NCBI GenBank assembly: GCA_049115735.1
Contig: JAGDZP010000005.1
Location: 372,001-436,000 of the forward strand
From: CAXBNB01 sp049115735
GTDB taxonomy: Bacteria; Bacteroidota; Bacteroidia; Cytophagales; Cyclobacteriaceae
DNA length: 64,000 nucleotides
Direction of reading: 5' to 3'
Shown here in pieces: positions 52,094 to 61,952 of this stretch (its first letter is position 1; the number at the start of each line of letters is the position of its first letter). A program made the position numbers and the translations under genes. Under the pieces are notes generated by a model. That model was not told the origin of the DNA. It saw only the letters and a program-made list of their open reading frames with translations, and did not search any database.

Positions 52094-52882
52094 TTATTGA
52101 TCGTTCAGACTCCAGTCATAATCCATATATGAAACCTTAGCGTTTTCTTCAATTTTCTTTTGTGAGTACAGATTTAGAAACTCAATCAATGACCCGTCTT
52201 TTGTAAAGTCCCCTTTAAACCAGCTAAATATTTTTGAAATATGAATTTCCGAAGTACCAATCTCATTCTTGGACTTATCACGGAGAAAGTTCCTAGCCTG
52301 GTCTTCAAGTTGTTGTTCTAATTTGCCTCCTCTGTAAGCTTCATTTCTAAGTTTGGGACAAGAAAATGAGGCACATACGATAGCAAAATGTATTCTAGGT
52401 TCATTAAAATTTTCCCTAAGAATATTGTGTTCAATATTGTTTAGGTCATATTCTTCATCACCAATTTCTATAAACTTGATATCCCAGGGAGTATTTACAA
52501 AGGGAATCTGGATTTTCGAACCGATATCTTTAATACTTGCTATAGGGTAGTGGTCAAGAACCAATGCCAAGGTGAAGGCATTATATGCGTTTATCCAATA
52601 AGCGATTTGGTCTTCTTTTGTCCAGTTGCTTTCGTTTGGAGGGTGTTCTGAAAGGAGACCAAGGTATTCGTCCAATAAACTTCGTTCGTTTTTTAGTTGC
52701 TTGTAGTTTACATTTCCTCGTTCATCAACATGTTTTTTAAGGAGGTTGTTAAATTGAGCATGATCTGGCGGGAATGTACCTTCTTTATTCGGGTTGAGAC
52801 TGTTACAGCTCATTGTCGGAACAGCCAACAGCAAACACAATATGAATGCATTCAGGTCGATCTTAATTTTTGTCAAGCTCAT
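52094..52882 (-). CDS. DUF547 family lipoprotein
   Basis: A 262-residue lipoprotein with lipobox VPTMSC (Cys at about residue 26). The DUF547 domain is clear: AYWINAYNAFTLALVLDHYP, NNIEHNILRENFNEPRIHFA, IVCASFSCPKLRNEAYRGGK, and KIFSWFKGDFTKDGSLIEFL. The conserved Asn-Glu-His and Cys-Pro residues are in place. The biochemical function of the family is unknown, and it often sits in the envelope of Gram-negative bacteria. It is monocistronic. Confidence 0.92.
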   Translation of the reverse strand: MSLTKIKIDLNAFILCLLLAVPTMSCNSLNPNKEGTFPPDHAQFNNLLKKHVDERGNVNYKQLKNERSLLDEYLGLLSEHPPNESNWTKEDQIAYWINAYNAFTLALVLDHYPIASIKDIGSKIQIPFVNTPWDIKFIEIGDEEYDLNNIEHNILRENFNEPRIHFAIVCASFSCPKLRNEAYRGGKLEQQLEDQARNFLRDKSKNEIGTSEIHISKIFSWFKGDFTKDGSLIEFLNLYSQKKIEENAKVSYMDYDWSLNDQ

Positions 52883-53086
52883 TTTAAGGTAAATCTAGTT
52901 TGATTGATTTAGAGTCCAATCAAAAGGATGGAAATTAAGAGTGGCGTCAGCATTCATCTTGGTGTTAGGACATTTATTCGTGCCATGAACAAATGGTCAT
53001 TCTTTTTAATTCATTTAATGATAAAAAGTCATTGCTAAAAAATAGAATTATCATGCCGTTCCTTACAATTATAGGCCAGAAAGCGA

Positions 53087-53094
53087 TATTTTTG
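53087..53094 (+). promoter_or_regulatory. -7 box of rpoN
   Basis: TATTTTTG matches TAnnTTTG, 33 bp before the ATG at 53128. Nothing else is seen in the 52883-53127 gap. Confidence 0.45.
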
Positions 53095-53127
53095 GTTTCA
53101 ATTAAGTCGCGACATCAGTTGTTCTAA

Positions 53128-54573
53128 ATGCAAAAATTAAGTTTAACACAGACCCTTGGACAGAAGCTATCTCCTCAGCAGATTCAGTTCATAAAGTTAC
53201 TTCAGGTGCCTACGGCAGAACTGGATGCTAGGGTAGAAGAAGAACTGGAGATCAACCCTGCTTTGGAAGAGGGGAAGGATGAGCAAGAGGCAGATACCGC
53301 TGAGGCTGACAGAGAGGAAGAGGCGACCAAGGACGAGGAGATTGACATAGAAGACTATCTGAATGAAGACGACTATGCCGGCTACAAAATGCAAGGTGAC
53401 GGTAACTACAACAAGGAAGAAGAACGTGAAATTCCAATTAGTTCCAGTACTTCTCTTCACGAACAGCTGATTGCGCAACTTGGATTTTTGAAATTAGATG
53501 AACGGCAGACGATAATTGGCAAGCAATTGATCGGAAGTATTGAGGCGGATGGGTATATACGTCGGGAGCTAGAGGCCATATTGAATGACCTGGCCTTTTC
53601 TCAAAACATAGAAACATCAATTGAAGAGTTAGAAGAGGTATTAGAAAAAATCCAAAACTTCGAACCCTCTGGAATAGCGGCACGTGATTTGAAAGAATGC
53701 CTTTTACTGCAGCTTTGCCGGAGAGAGCACCAATCCGAAGAGGTTGTTTTGGCCTCCAAAATATTGTCATCCAGCTTTGATGAGTTCACCAAGAAGCACT
53801 ACGACAAAATCGTAAAAAAATTGGGAGTAACGGATGAAGACTTATTCAAAGAGGCAATTGGCATTATAACGAAGTTAAATCCAAAGCCTGGTGGTACTAC
53901 AGATAGCCTTGTCAAGACACATTACTTGACACCTGACTTTATCTTGACCAACAACAATGGAAAGTTGGAGTTGGCACTCAATTCTAGAAATGCACCGGAG
54001 CTAAAGATTAGCAGATCATACTCTGACATGTTTCAGAGCTATAGCAAAAGTGATAAGAAGGATAAAAAGTTGAAGGAGACGGTCACTTTTGTGAAACAAA
54101 AATTAGATGCTGCCAAATGGTTTATTGATGCCATCAAGCAAAGGCAACAGACTTTGCTCAACACGATGAACGCCATCATTGATTTTCAATATGAGTTCTT
54201 TTTGGACGGTGATGAAAGCAAGCTGAAGCCAATGATTTTAAAGCATATTGCAGAAAAAATCAGTATGGATATATCGACAATTTCGAGAGTGGCGAATAGC
54301 AAGGCCATTCAGACAGAGTTTGGTATTTATCCTTTGAAATATTTCTTTTCCGAGGGCATATCAACCGACTCAGGAGAGGATGTAAGTAGCAGGGAAGTTA
54401 AGCTCAAACTCAAGGAGCTGATAGAAGGGGAGAACAAAGCCAAGCCATTATCTGATGATAAGTTGGAAAAATTATTGAATGGCGAAGGTTACAATATCGC
54501 AAGGCGTACAGTGGCAAAATATAGGGAGCAATTGAACATCCCAGTGGCCAGACTAAGAAAGGAGTTGCTATGA
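53128..54573 (+). CDS. rpoN: RNA polymerase sigma-54 factor
   Basis: A 481-residue alternative sigma factor used with enhancer-binding activators at -24/-12 promoters. Region I is Gln/Leu-rich (LTQTLGQKLSPQQIQFIKLL), followed by an acidic region II (about 50-100), the core-binding domain (EVLEKIQNFEPSGIAARDLK), the DNA-binding HTH (KISMDISTISRVANSKAIQT) and the RpoN box ARRTVAKYREQL near the C-terminus. It is complete. No activator gene lies in the window. Confidence 0.97.
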   Translation: MQKLSLTQTLGQKLSPQQIQFIKLLQVPTAELDARVEEELEINPALEEGKDEQEADTAEADREEEATKDEEIDIEDYLNEDDYAGYKMQGDGNYNKEEEREIPISSSTSLHEQLIAQLGFLKLDERQTIIGKQLIGSIEADGYIRRELEAILNDLAFSQNIETSIEELEEVLEKIQNFEPSGIAARDLKECLLLQLCRREHQSEEVVLASKILSSSFDEFTKKHYDKIVKKLGVTDEDLFKEAIGIITKLNPKPGGTTDSLVKTHYLTPDFILTNNNGKLELALNSRNAPELKISRSYSDMFQSYSKSDKKDKKLKETVTFVKQKLDAAKWFIDAIKQRQQTLLNTMNAIIDFQYEFFLDGDESKLKPMILKHIAEKISMDISTISRVANSKAIQTEFGIYPLKYFFSEGISTDSGEDVSSREVKLKLKELIEGENKAKPLSDDKLEKLLNGEGYNIARRTVAKYREQLNIPVARLRKELL

Positions 54574-55178
54574 TGCGGACATGGATGAAAGGATTATCAG
54601 TTGCTTTTCATCCTTTGTTGATGCCAACATTTACATTTCTAGTTATCAATACAGCCTTACCGGATTTAGTGCGCCCTATTGGATGGATAATGTTACCTTT
54701 TTTATTCATCACAACCTTTCTAATTCCACTTTTCGGAGTTTCTGCTTTGAGATTCTCCGGTACAATATCCAGCATGACACTTGAGAAAAGAGAGGAAAGG
54801 TTTCTGCCGTTTTTTTTTGTAATGGTGTTTTATGCCATCACCACAGTGATGTTCATTCTTAAGATTGAAGTAGATGGTGCTATTAGTATTATGTTGATTG
54901 CCACTACGGCTCTAATATTTCTGTTGATGATGATCAGCCTTGTTTTCAAAATTAGTATCCATGCGGCAGGTATGAGCGGCACAGTTGGTTTTCTATTAGC
55001 GCTTTGTTTTAATCACCCCGAAAGTGCAATGCTGTATTATCTCATCCTGGCTTTAATTTTAGCCGGGGCTGTTATGTCTTCTCGACTTTATCTCAACGCC
55101 CATACACCTAATGAGATACTTTCAGGTTGTTTTGTAGGGCTTATGACTTGCTTTGGCTCTCTCTACTTTTTTGGTTAG
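54570..55178 (+). CDS. PAP2-like integral membrane protein
   Basis: A 202-residue protein with about six transmembrane segments. The C-terminal SSRLYLNAHTPNEILSG resembles the third phosphatase motif of PAP2 phospholipid phosphatases, but the first two motifs are weak, so catalytic activity is uncertain. Its start overlaps the rpoN stop by four bases (ATGA), and its end overlaps the convergent beta-barrel gene by four bases. A lipid- or undecaprenyl-phosphate related role is inference. Confidence 0.75.
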   Translation: MMRTWMKGLSVAFHPLLMPTFTFLVINTALPDLVRPIGWIMLPFLFITTFLIPLFGVSALRFSGTISSMTLEKREERFLPFFFVMVFYAITTVMFILKIEVDGAISIMLIATTALIFLLMMISLVFKISIHAAGMSGTVGFLLALCFNHPESAMLYYLILALILAGAVMSSRLYLNAHTPNEILSGCFVGLMTCFGSLYFFG

Positions 55179-55945
55179 AGCCCGCTTACGGATATACCGA
55201 ATGTACTGGTCGTGATGTCAGATGTTCCGGCTGGTCCTTTTCCGTTAAACACATTGGAAAAATATTGTTTGTAAAAAAAGTTGAAGCTACCAAACCCGAA
55301 CCTTCCCTGTAGACCATATCTCAAAGTGCTTTGTTGAAAGTCGTCTCTTCTTTTGATGGTCTGATCTCGTCCTGCTTCCTTGTACTTAACCTTGGTATGA
55401 GATTCCAACAGCAAAGACGCCATGCAACCAATCGCAACATACATACCACCTTTTTTGTCGTTTCCTTTGAAGTTGTATCGAAGTTGTAGAGGGATATCCA
55501 GGTAATTCATTGCCATCTGAGATTTGCTCACGTTTCTTCCGTTGCTTAAGTCGATAACGGACAGCTCTCCATACGTTGCAGGTGCCTGGAAAACTGGTGG
55601 ATCTGCGTCAGGGTTTGCCTCTTGTGCTAAGGTCAATGTGGGATAGCCAATTGTCACATCATTACTGAAGCCGTATTTTTCAAAGTTGATTCCTACAGCA
55701 GGGTTGAATGTTAGCTTTTTGCCAAGCTCAAAAGTCCTCATGTAGTATATTCCAAAAGATTTAGACTTAAACCAATTTATGTCCATTTCAGAAGGGGCAT
55801 CTTTCTGAAAATTAAAACCAAAATCGACTAGAATTATTCCAGGCAGGTCAGGAGTTTCTTTCTTGTCCTTGTCGCTTTTCTGCCCTTGACCTAAGGCAAT
55901 CGTTGTACAAAAAAGTAATAGTATAATTAGCTTAATTCTTTTCAT
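55175..55945 (-). CDS. outer-membrane beta-barrel protein (PorT-like family)
   Basis: A 256-residue protein with a signal peptide (1-19, ending ALGQG) and an outer-membrane barrel pattern (GIILVDFGFNFQKDAPSEMD, MRTFELGKKLTFNPAVGINF, LRYGLQGRFGFGSFNFFYK). It resembles the PorT/outer-membrane beta-barrel proteins common in Bacteroidota. It has its own promoter and is not in an operon. Its ligand or partner is unknown. Confidence 0.78.
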   Translation of the reverse strand: MKRIKLIILLLFCTTIALGQGQKSDKDKKETPDLPGIILVDFGFNFQKDAPSEMDINWFKSKSFGIYYMRTFELGKKLTFNPAVGINFEKYGFSNDVTIGYPTLTLAQEANPDADPPVFQAPATYGELSVIDLSNGRNVSKSQMAMNYLDIPLQLRYNFKGNDKKGGMYVAIGCMASLLLESHTKVKYKEAGRDQTIKRRDDFQQSTLRYGLQGRFGFGSFNFFYKQYFSNVFNGKGPAGTSDITTSTFGISVSGL

Positions 55946-55983
55946 TTCTTATGGTTGTATCGCTCCTCTTCAAAATCAACGGG

Positions 55984-55991
55984 CAAAGATA
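55984..55991 (-). promoter_or_regulatory. -7 box of the beta-barrel gene
   Basis: On the minus strand TATCTTTG matches TAnnTTTG, 39 bp before the start at 55945. A second matching box, TACTTTTG, lies further upstream at 56075-56082. Confidence 0.5.
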
Positions 55992-56141
55992 GACTAATTT
56001 TAAAATTTATCTTTTTAACAAAGATTAATCTCTAAAGCATTTCAAAACGTTTTTATATCTATCATTTAGAATGGCAAAAGTAGGGCAGATAGTTGCCTCA
56101 TTGGCTGTTTCTAATCTATGTTTTTTTAAGCAAGACCTCTA

Positions 56142-58559
56142 CTATTTATTGAAGAGTAGCTTGCCCAATTTGGATGTGCCGTTGTTTGCAGAATCTTCTT
56201 CGTAGTATCCATCTCCATGTCCGTAACCGTATCCATAACCATAGCCATAGCCTTGATTCTTGTTCGACTTCACGGAGTTCATTATGGCAGTCAAGTTTTT
56301 GAATTTGTTGTTAGTTGCCAGGCTGTTTATAGACTTGGCATAAGCTTTTTTGGAATAGTCAGCCCGCATTACATAAATGGGTAGGTCGGAATGTTTCATT
56401 GCCAATATGCCATCTGTTACCAAGCCAACTGGTGGTGTATCCAATATGATCACATCAAATTTGTTCTGAAGCTCTTGAAGAAACACCTCGAATTTATCAC
56501 TTAGTATGAGTTCGGATGGATTAGGGGGTGTGGGCCCAGCGGTTACATAAAATAGATTTTCTATTCGCGTTGGACTAACAGCTTCATCGACGGTATGCTT
56601 GTCAATCAAAATGGTACTTACTCCTGCTTCACCTTTTTCTTCATTGAATGCCAAATGAACTTTAGGCTTTCTCATATCAAGATCTACTACAACTATTTTG
56701 TTCTTAGATAAAGCTAAAATGGCTCCAAGATTAACGGCAATGAAAGTCTTGCCTTCTCCGCTAACAGTAGATGTGATGGATATTACTTTTTTCTTCTTTG
56801 CAGAAACCAGGAAGTCCATGTTGGTTCTTATCGAGCGAATGGCCTCACTGATGGCAGACTTGGGATTTTTATCAACGACAAGCTGAGTTATATCTAATTT
56901 TTCCTTGCGATAATGTGGGATCATTCCCAGTACCGGAATATTTATTAATCTTTCCAGCTCTTTATGGCTGCTAATTTTGTTATGAAGCAAATATCTAATC
57001 GCAACAAACAAAATGGATAGTATCAAACCAGTCACAAAACCTATTCCGTAAATCAAGAGCCTCTGTGGTTCGACCGGAGTAAAAGGAAGTGAAGCAGGGG
57101 AAAGAATTACAAAATTGGTAACAGTACCGGCACGTGCAATCTCCAGTTCCATCTTACTTTTTATTATGGAGAGGTAGTATCCTTCCTGAAGTGTATAAAA
57201 ACGCTTGTTTTTGTTATAACTCGTTCCCATTGAAGGTAGTTCCTCGAAATTTCTTTCAAGTATTTCACGCCTATTTTTTATATCTTCCAGGTTGTCTACC
57301 AAAGTGTTTTGATACATACTAATCTGTTGCTTTGCATTTTTCATGGCTACCTGAAGTCTTTGATCAATGCGCTTGACAACAAAAGTATTTTCCTTGTATG
57401 ACGCCAACTTCAATTCTTTCTCTTTAGCAAGTTCACTATATGCAGAAACCGACTGTCTGATATATCCTGGCAAATTGGCTGTCATCAATAGGTTGACAGA
57501 TAGGGGTTCACCTTTTTCCATTTCCCTTGAGATAACGTTAATACTGGAAAGTGCACTTCTCAATTTGTAACGCTGAGAGTCCAGGGCATTGAGCAAAACA
57601 ATTGTTTGGTTTATGTCTTTGGATAAATCTGTAGTTCGGTTTTCAATAGTGAACTTTTCAAAATACTCCTCGTACTCTTCGAGTTCTTTTGTGGTCTTGA
57701 GAAGTTGTGCATCTAAGAAGGCAATTTTTTGTTCGATTGTCTTATTTTTCGCCTGCTTAGTATAGTCCAGATAAAGTGTATCAATAGCATGAATCAGATC
57801 TCTGACTTTATGGCGGTTATGGTGCTTCATAGAAATACGAATGGTATTTGCATTGAAGTTTTCAGGCTTTACTGTCACGTTGCTGACAAAATAGTTTATC
57901 AAGGCATCTCTACTATTTATTGTGAAGTAGTAATCTCTCTCGTTTGAACCTGTTTTGAAGTTTGGTGTTTTTTCAATAAGAAAATTGAAATTTTCATTTG
58001 AAATGGGTTCTCCAAACTTATGATTTTCACTGATCGTTTGATTACCGGATTCATAAGAAAGCTTGTAATTTTCATCATCCAAAATCTCCAGATCAAACTT
58101 ACGGTTGAAATAACCCCCATTCTTTATTTTGTGGCTCACAACGAAAGGACAGTTATTATATCTTTCGTCAACAATTTGGCTGAGAAAATGACTTCTACCA
58201 GGGTGATAATACGATACGTCCATGCCTACAGCGTCAACCACTTGTCCAAAAAACAGTCTGGATTTCAACAACTCCATTTCACCTGAAAGCCCTTTTATGT
58301 CAGGTGTAATTTTGTCCTGGACACCTAAAAGGCTTGCTTCACTCTTGATGTCTAATTTCAAAATTGAATCAGACTGGAAAATCGGCTGTGTGTATCTAAC
58401 ATAGACATAGGCAATTGAATTGGTAATCAGCATCAAAAGAAGCATCCAGGGTATACTACGTTTTAAGACATGGTATATCTTATCCAGATCTATATTTCCA
58501 ATTAGATCATTTTCATCACCGTTTCCATTGTTATTACCTATGTGATTGTGGTTCTCCAA
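56142..58559 (-). CDS. polysaccharide biosynthesis tyrosine autokinase (Wzc-like)
   Basis: An 805-residue inner-membrane co-polymerase fused to a BY-kinase. A Wzz domain with two transmembrane helices (about 33-55 and 500-525) brackets a long periplasmic coiled coil. The cytoplasmic kinase has Walker A TSTVSGEGKTF (about 597), Walker A' VVVDLDMRKPK and Walker B VIILDTPPVG. The C-terminus carries a Tyr-rich tail (QGYGYGYGYGYGHGDGYYEE), the usual autophosphorylation cluster. It controls chain length and export of capsule or exopolysaccharide. The export lipoprotein gene lies two bases upstream on the same strand. Confidence 0.95.
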   Translation of the reverse strand: MENHNHIGNNNGNGDENDLIGNIDLDKIYHVLKRSIPWMLLLMLITNSIAYVYVRYTQPIFQSDSILKLDIKSEASLLGVQDKITPDIKGLSGEMELLKSRLFFGQVVDAVGMDVSYYHPGRSHFLSQIVDERYNNCPFVVSHKIKNGGYFNRKFDLEILDDENYKLSYESGNQTISENHKFGEPISNENFNFLIEKTPNFKTGSNERDYYFTINSRDALINYFVSNVTVKPENFNANTIRISMKHHNRHKVRDLIHAIDTLYLDYTKQAKNKTIEQKIAFLDAQLLKTTKELEEYEEYFEKFTIENRTTDLSKDINQTIVLLNALDSQRYKLRSALSSINVISREMEKGEPLSVNLLMTANLPGYIRQSVSAYSELAKEKELKLASYKENTFVVKRIDQRLQVAMKNAKQQISMYQNTLVDNLEDIKNRREILERNFEELPSMGTSYNKNKRFYTLQEGYYLSIIKSKMELEIARAGTVTNFVILSPASLPFTPVEPQRLLIYGIGFVTGLILSILFVAIRYLLHNKISSHKELERLINIPVLGMIPHYRKEKLDITQLVVDKNPKSAISEAIRSIRTNMDFLVSAKKKKVISITSTVSGEGKTFIAVNLGAILALSKNKIVVVDLDMRKPKVHLAFNEEKGEAGVSTILIDKHTVDEAVSPTRIENLFYVTAGPTPPNPSELILSDKFEVFLQELQNKFDVIILDTPPVGLVTDGILAMKHSDLPIYVMRADYSKKAYAKSINSLATNNKFKNLTAIMNSVKSNKNQGYGYGYGYGYGHGDGYYEEDSANNGTSKLGKLLFNK

Positions 58560-58561
58560 TC

Positions 58562-59329
58562 TTATAAATTTTGAAGTACTAACGACAATGTCAATATGCT
58601 TGATATAAGGCTCATAATAGGAGCAACATCCTTAAGCCCTTCTAGCCAAAGTCTTCGCCAAGGTTCAACGTACACAATATCACCTGGCTTGATTGTAATT
58701 ATGCTACTTTTCATACCATCAATTGTGGATAGGTCAATCAAATAAACTTGGGGATTTGATAAATCACCTCTTATTAATCTCACATTGTGTGCTTTTGCCC
58801 CTGGGTCAACGCCACCGGCCTGGGCCAGCACCTCAAGAAGCGATGTGTTTTCGTTCAAGAGAGGGATAACCTGGCCTCCTGCGGCTCCAAGGAGTATGAC
58901 CCTTTTATTATTAAAGGATAATTTTACAAAAGAATCTTCATAATACTCGTTATATAGCTTTTCTAGCTTTTGTTCGGCTTCAAAGATTGTTAGACTATCC
59001 ACAAGTACATTTCCAACAATAGGAAGCTTAATGTTGCCGTCTTCCATCACCAGGTATGTGAAATTTTGTTGCCCCCCACTGCGCTGGTTAGCGCCAGAGC
59101 CGAGCTCAAAATTAGGATCAATAATACGCTCTCCTTTGTTGGTGAAGATATCAACGCTTATTCTATCATTTTTTTGAAGAATGTAGTTTTTTTCGGTTTG
59201 TATTACTGCCTGGCTCAATTGAGTCGGGGAAAAGTTCTCATCAAACTGAAACATAATGTCCTGCTTGTACACTTTACAGGATGATGCTAACATAAGTACA
59301 GCTAAGGCCAAATATTGGGTTATTCTCAA
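58562..59329 (-). CDS. polysaccharide export lipoprotein (Wza-like)
   Basis: A 255-residue outer-membrane lipoprotein with lipobox LASSC (Cys at about residue 18). The Poly_export domain (YILQKNDRISVDIFTNKGER) is followed by an SLBB-type domain (KRVILLGAAGGQVIPLLNEN, LLEVLAQAGGVDPGAKAHNV) and a C-terminal hydrophobic segment (SLISSILTLSLVLQNL) that may insert in the outer membrane, as in Wza. It forms the export channel partner of the autokinase encoded two bases downstream. Confidence 0.93.
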   Translation of the reverse strand: MRITQYLALAVLMLASSCKVYKQDIMFQFDENFSPTQLSQAVIQTEKNYILQKNDRISVDIFTNKGERIIDPNFELGSGANQRSGGQQNFTYLVMEDGNIKLPIVGNVLVDSLTIFEAEQKLEKLYNEYYEDSFVKLSFNNKRVILLGAAGGQVIPLLNENTSLLEVLAQAGGVDPGAKAHNVRLIRGDLSNPQVYLIDLSTIDGMKSSIITIKPGDIVYVEPWRRLWLEGLKDVAPIMSLISSILTLSLVLQNL

Positions 59330-59432
59330 AATTAATTGACGTTATCAGTGAATTGAATTAGGCAAATCTGCCCATTTAAGTAATAAAACTGAAATATAAT
59401 CTATTTTAATCTGATGGTTCTGAAGAATCAGG

Positions 59433-60545
59433 CTAGTCTCCAGGAACAAGCTTATTTATCCAATAAAGGTATTTGTCAATGACGATTTTTTCATCATAAT
59501 TGCTTTCCATGAACGCCCGGCCGTTTGCTCCCATTTGTTCTAGGTCAACTTTATCCATTTGATAGACTTTCGTAACAGCGTTCAAAAGGCTTTCTTCGTC
59601 TTTCACATCGCAGAGCAGACCGTTTTCGCCTTCCTGTACTACCTGCCTACATCCGGCTACATCCGTAGCTATTAGAGGTTTAGCCATAGCAGCACCTTCC
59701 AATAGAGTTCTTGGAGTACCCTCCCGATAAGAGGGGAGCACAACACAGTCTACTTCTTTAATTACATCATCTACATGATCAGTTACGCCGAGGTATTCAA
59801 TAATTCCATCGTCAATCCAGGAATCAACTTCTTCTTTTTTGATGCCTCTTCTATGATTTACATCAGGCTCGCCTAGCAGCTGAAACTTGGCATCAATATT
59901 TTGCTCTTTGGCTTTTTGAGCCGTGTTTACATACTCATAAATTCCTTTGTCCTTGATTATTCTGGAAATCATCAGAAAAGTGAATTTTTCACCGTTGAGT
60001 TTCGGTTTGGGAGTAAAACGGGCGAGATTGATGCCCGAACCTGGCAACAAATCTGTTCTTAACTTTGGTAAGTTGATTTTATAAATGAATTCCTTTCGAT
60101 CATCCGCGTTTTGGAAGAACACCAGGTCTGTACGACTAAATGCGATCTTGTAAAGAATCTGAGCAATTCGTGAGACCATGCCATTATTCAAAAAGACAGT
60201 ACCCAACCCACTTACATTGTTAATGACCGGAATAGACAGCCTTTTTGCTGCAAGGGTTCCGTAAATGTTTGGCTTAATTGTGTATTGGAGAACAATGTCA
60301 GGCGTTACCTTCTTATATATTTTGATATATTCCAGATATAAGGAGATATCTTTGACGGGGTTAGATCCTGTATTTTGCACTTCAAGGGGAAAAAAACGAC
60401 ATCCCATTTCCATCAAAAGCCTGGAATATTCGTCCTTTGGCGCAATCGCCACAACCTCATGTCCTTCGGCAATTAATGCCTTGACCAGGCCAGACCTGAA
60501 ATTATATATATTCCAAGAGCGATTTATGGAAATTGCAATTTTCAT
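59433..60545 (-). CDS. family 4 glycosyltransferase
   Basis: A 370-residue GT-B fold enzyme. The N-terminal domain holds INRSWNIYNFRSGLVKALIA and the acceptor-side sequence NNVSGLGTVFLNNG; the C-terminal nucleotide-sugar domain has FLMISRIIKDKGIYEYV and the E-x7-E motif EGTPRTLLEGAAMAKPLIAT. It likely transfers a sugar during assembly of the polysaccharide handled by the two genes downstream. Donor and acceptor are unknown. The gap to the Wza-like gene is 103 bp, so co-transcription is possible. Confidence 0.92.
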   Translation of the reverse strand: MKIAISINRSWNIYNFRSGLVKALIAEGHEVVAIAPKDEYSRLLMEMGCRFFPLEVQNTGSNPVKDISLYLEYIKIYKKVTPDIVLQYTIKPNIYGTLAAKRLSIPVINNVSGLGTVFLNNGMVSRIAQILYKIAFSRTDLVFFQNADDRKEFIYKINLPKLRTDLLPGSGINLARFTPKPKLNGEKFTFLMISRIIKDKGIYEYVNTAQKAKEQNIDAKFQLLGEPDVNHRRGIKKEEVDSWIDDGIIEYLGVTDHVDDVIKEVDCVVLPSYREGTPRTLLEGAAMAKPLIATDVAGCRQVVQEGENGLLCDVKDEESLLNAVTKVYQMDKVDLEQMGANGRAFMESNYDEKIVIDKYLYWINKLVPGD

Positions 60546-60619
60546 TTACCTATTAAGACATTAAGTCCTTTGTACTTATTAATGAAAAAGTATAACGAAA
60601 TTTACTCACTTGAATTATG

Positions 60620-60627
60620 TACTTTTG
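60620..60627 (+). promoter_or_regulatory. -7 box of hflX
   Basis: TACTTTTG matches TAnnTTTG, 58 bp before the ATG at 60685. It lies within the longer frame starting at 60610, arguing against that start. Confidence 0.5.
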
Positions 60628-60684
60628 CCGTTGTTTTTGCCAAAAGGCCGAAACACAAACAATTCTGATTCCGATACAATAATA

Positions 60685-61824
60685 ATGGATAAAGCTGTAA
60701 TTATAGCTGTCATAGACAAATCTGCTTCGACAGATCATCATGTTGAATACATTGACGAACTAGTTTTTTTGGCAAAGACTTTGAAAATAAACACGATAAA
60801 GTCTTTTACACAGAAGTTGGATCATCCAGATAACCGCACATTTATTGGAAAAGGCAAGCTTGAAGACGTTAAGGCATTTGTCAAAGCTGAAGATATTGAT
60901 ACGATAATTTTCGATGATGACTTGACACCATCCCAATTGAGAAACCTGGAGAAAGAGTTGAAGATCAAGATATACGACAGGAGCTTATTGATTCTGGATA
61001 TATTTTTGAAAAGGGCTCAAACATCTCAGGCAAAAACTCAGGTAGAACTAGCGCGATACCAGTACCTGATGCCACGGTTGACAAGAATGTGGACCCACCT
61101 TGAAAGACAAAGAGGAGGTACTGGAACCAGGGGTGGTGCCGGAGAAAAAGAAATAGAAACAGACAGGAGGGTCATTCGGAACCAAATTAGTGTTCTGAAG
61201 AAAAAACTTGAAAAGATTGACAAGCAAGGTCAAACCCGAAGAAAGTCAAGAGGTAACGTCGTACGGGTTTCTTTGGTAGGTTATACCAACGTTGGAAAGT
61301 CGACATTAATGAATCTTCTGGCAAAGGAAAAAATATATGCCAAAGATGAATTGTTTGCTACTGTGGATTCTACGGTTAGGAAAGTAGTATTAAATAATGT
61401 GCCATTTCTACTGTCGGATACCGTAGGCTTCATTCGAAAGTTACCACACAGTTTAATAGAATCATTCAAGTCAACCCTGGATGAAGTACGCGAGGCAGAT
61501 ATTTTACTTCATGTTGTAGATATATCTCATCCATCCTTTGAAGATCATATGGAAGTAGTAAAGAATACTTTGGCCGAAATTGGTGCCAATAATAAAACTA
61601 CTATTGTGATCTACAATAAGATTGACCAATTGACTGAGGAAAAGAAATCAGAGTTGTTTCCTGATGGGATGGAAAGTCTGACTAAAAGAAATGGAAGCGA
61701 TGAAATTTACATTTCTGCGGTGAAGAAAATTAATATTGATCAGCTGAGAGCCACAGTCTTTAGTGCTGTTCAGGCAGATCACATGAAAATTTATCCAAAT
61801 TATTTAGCCCCTGAGTATTACTAA
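60685..61824 (+). CDS. hflX: GTPase HflX
   Basis: A 379-residue ribosome-associated GTPase that splits or rescues stalled ribosomes. The ATG at 60685 (MDKAVIIAVIDKSASTDHH) is preferred to 60610. The N-terminal HflX domain contains NRTFIGKGKLEDVKAFVK and DDDLTPSQLRNLEKEL; the linker reads QRGGTGTRGGAGEKEIETDR; the G domain has G1 GYTNVGKSTLMNLL, G3 DTVGFIRKLP and G4 NKID. It is complete, divergent from the glycosyltransferase and convergent with the EamA gene. Confidence 0.96.
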   Translation: MDKAVIIAVIDKSASTDHHVEYIDELVFLAKTLKINTIKSFTQKLDHPDNRTFIGKGKLEDVKAFVKAEDIDTIIFDDDLTPSQLRNLEKELKIKIYDRSLLILDIFLKRAQTSQAKTQVELARYQYLMPRLTRMWTHLERQRGGTGTRGGAGEKEIETDRRVIRNQISVLKKKLEKIDKQGQTRRKSRGNVVRVSLVGYTNVGKSTLMNLLAKEKIYAKDELFATVDSTVRKVVLNNVPFLLSDTVGFIRKLPHSLIESFKSTLDEVREADILLHVVDISHPSFEDHMEVVKNTLAEIGANNKTTIVIYNKIDQLTEEKKSELFPDGMESLTKRNGSDEIYISAVKKINIDQLRATVFSAVQADHMKIYPNYLAPEYY

Positions 61825-61952
61825 AGTCCTGATGGCGTGAAAGGATTGCTCAGCAATTCTTTGAAAGTATCCATCTTGTTTCTTGTATAGTCTGGATTTT
61901 CCAATATGCATACTCACTAAAACTTCACGAGATAATAGTTGTTAACGTCAAT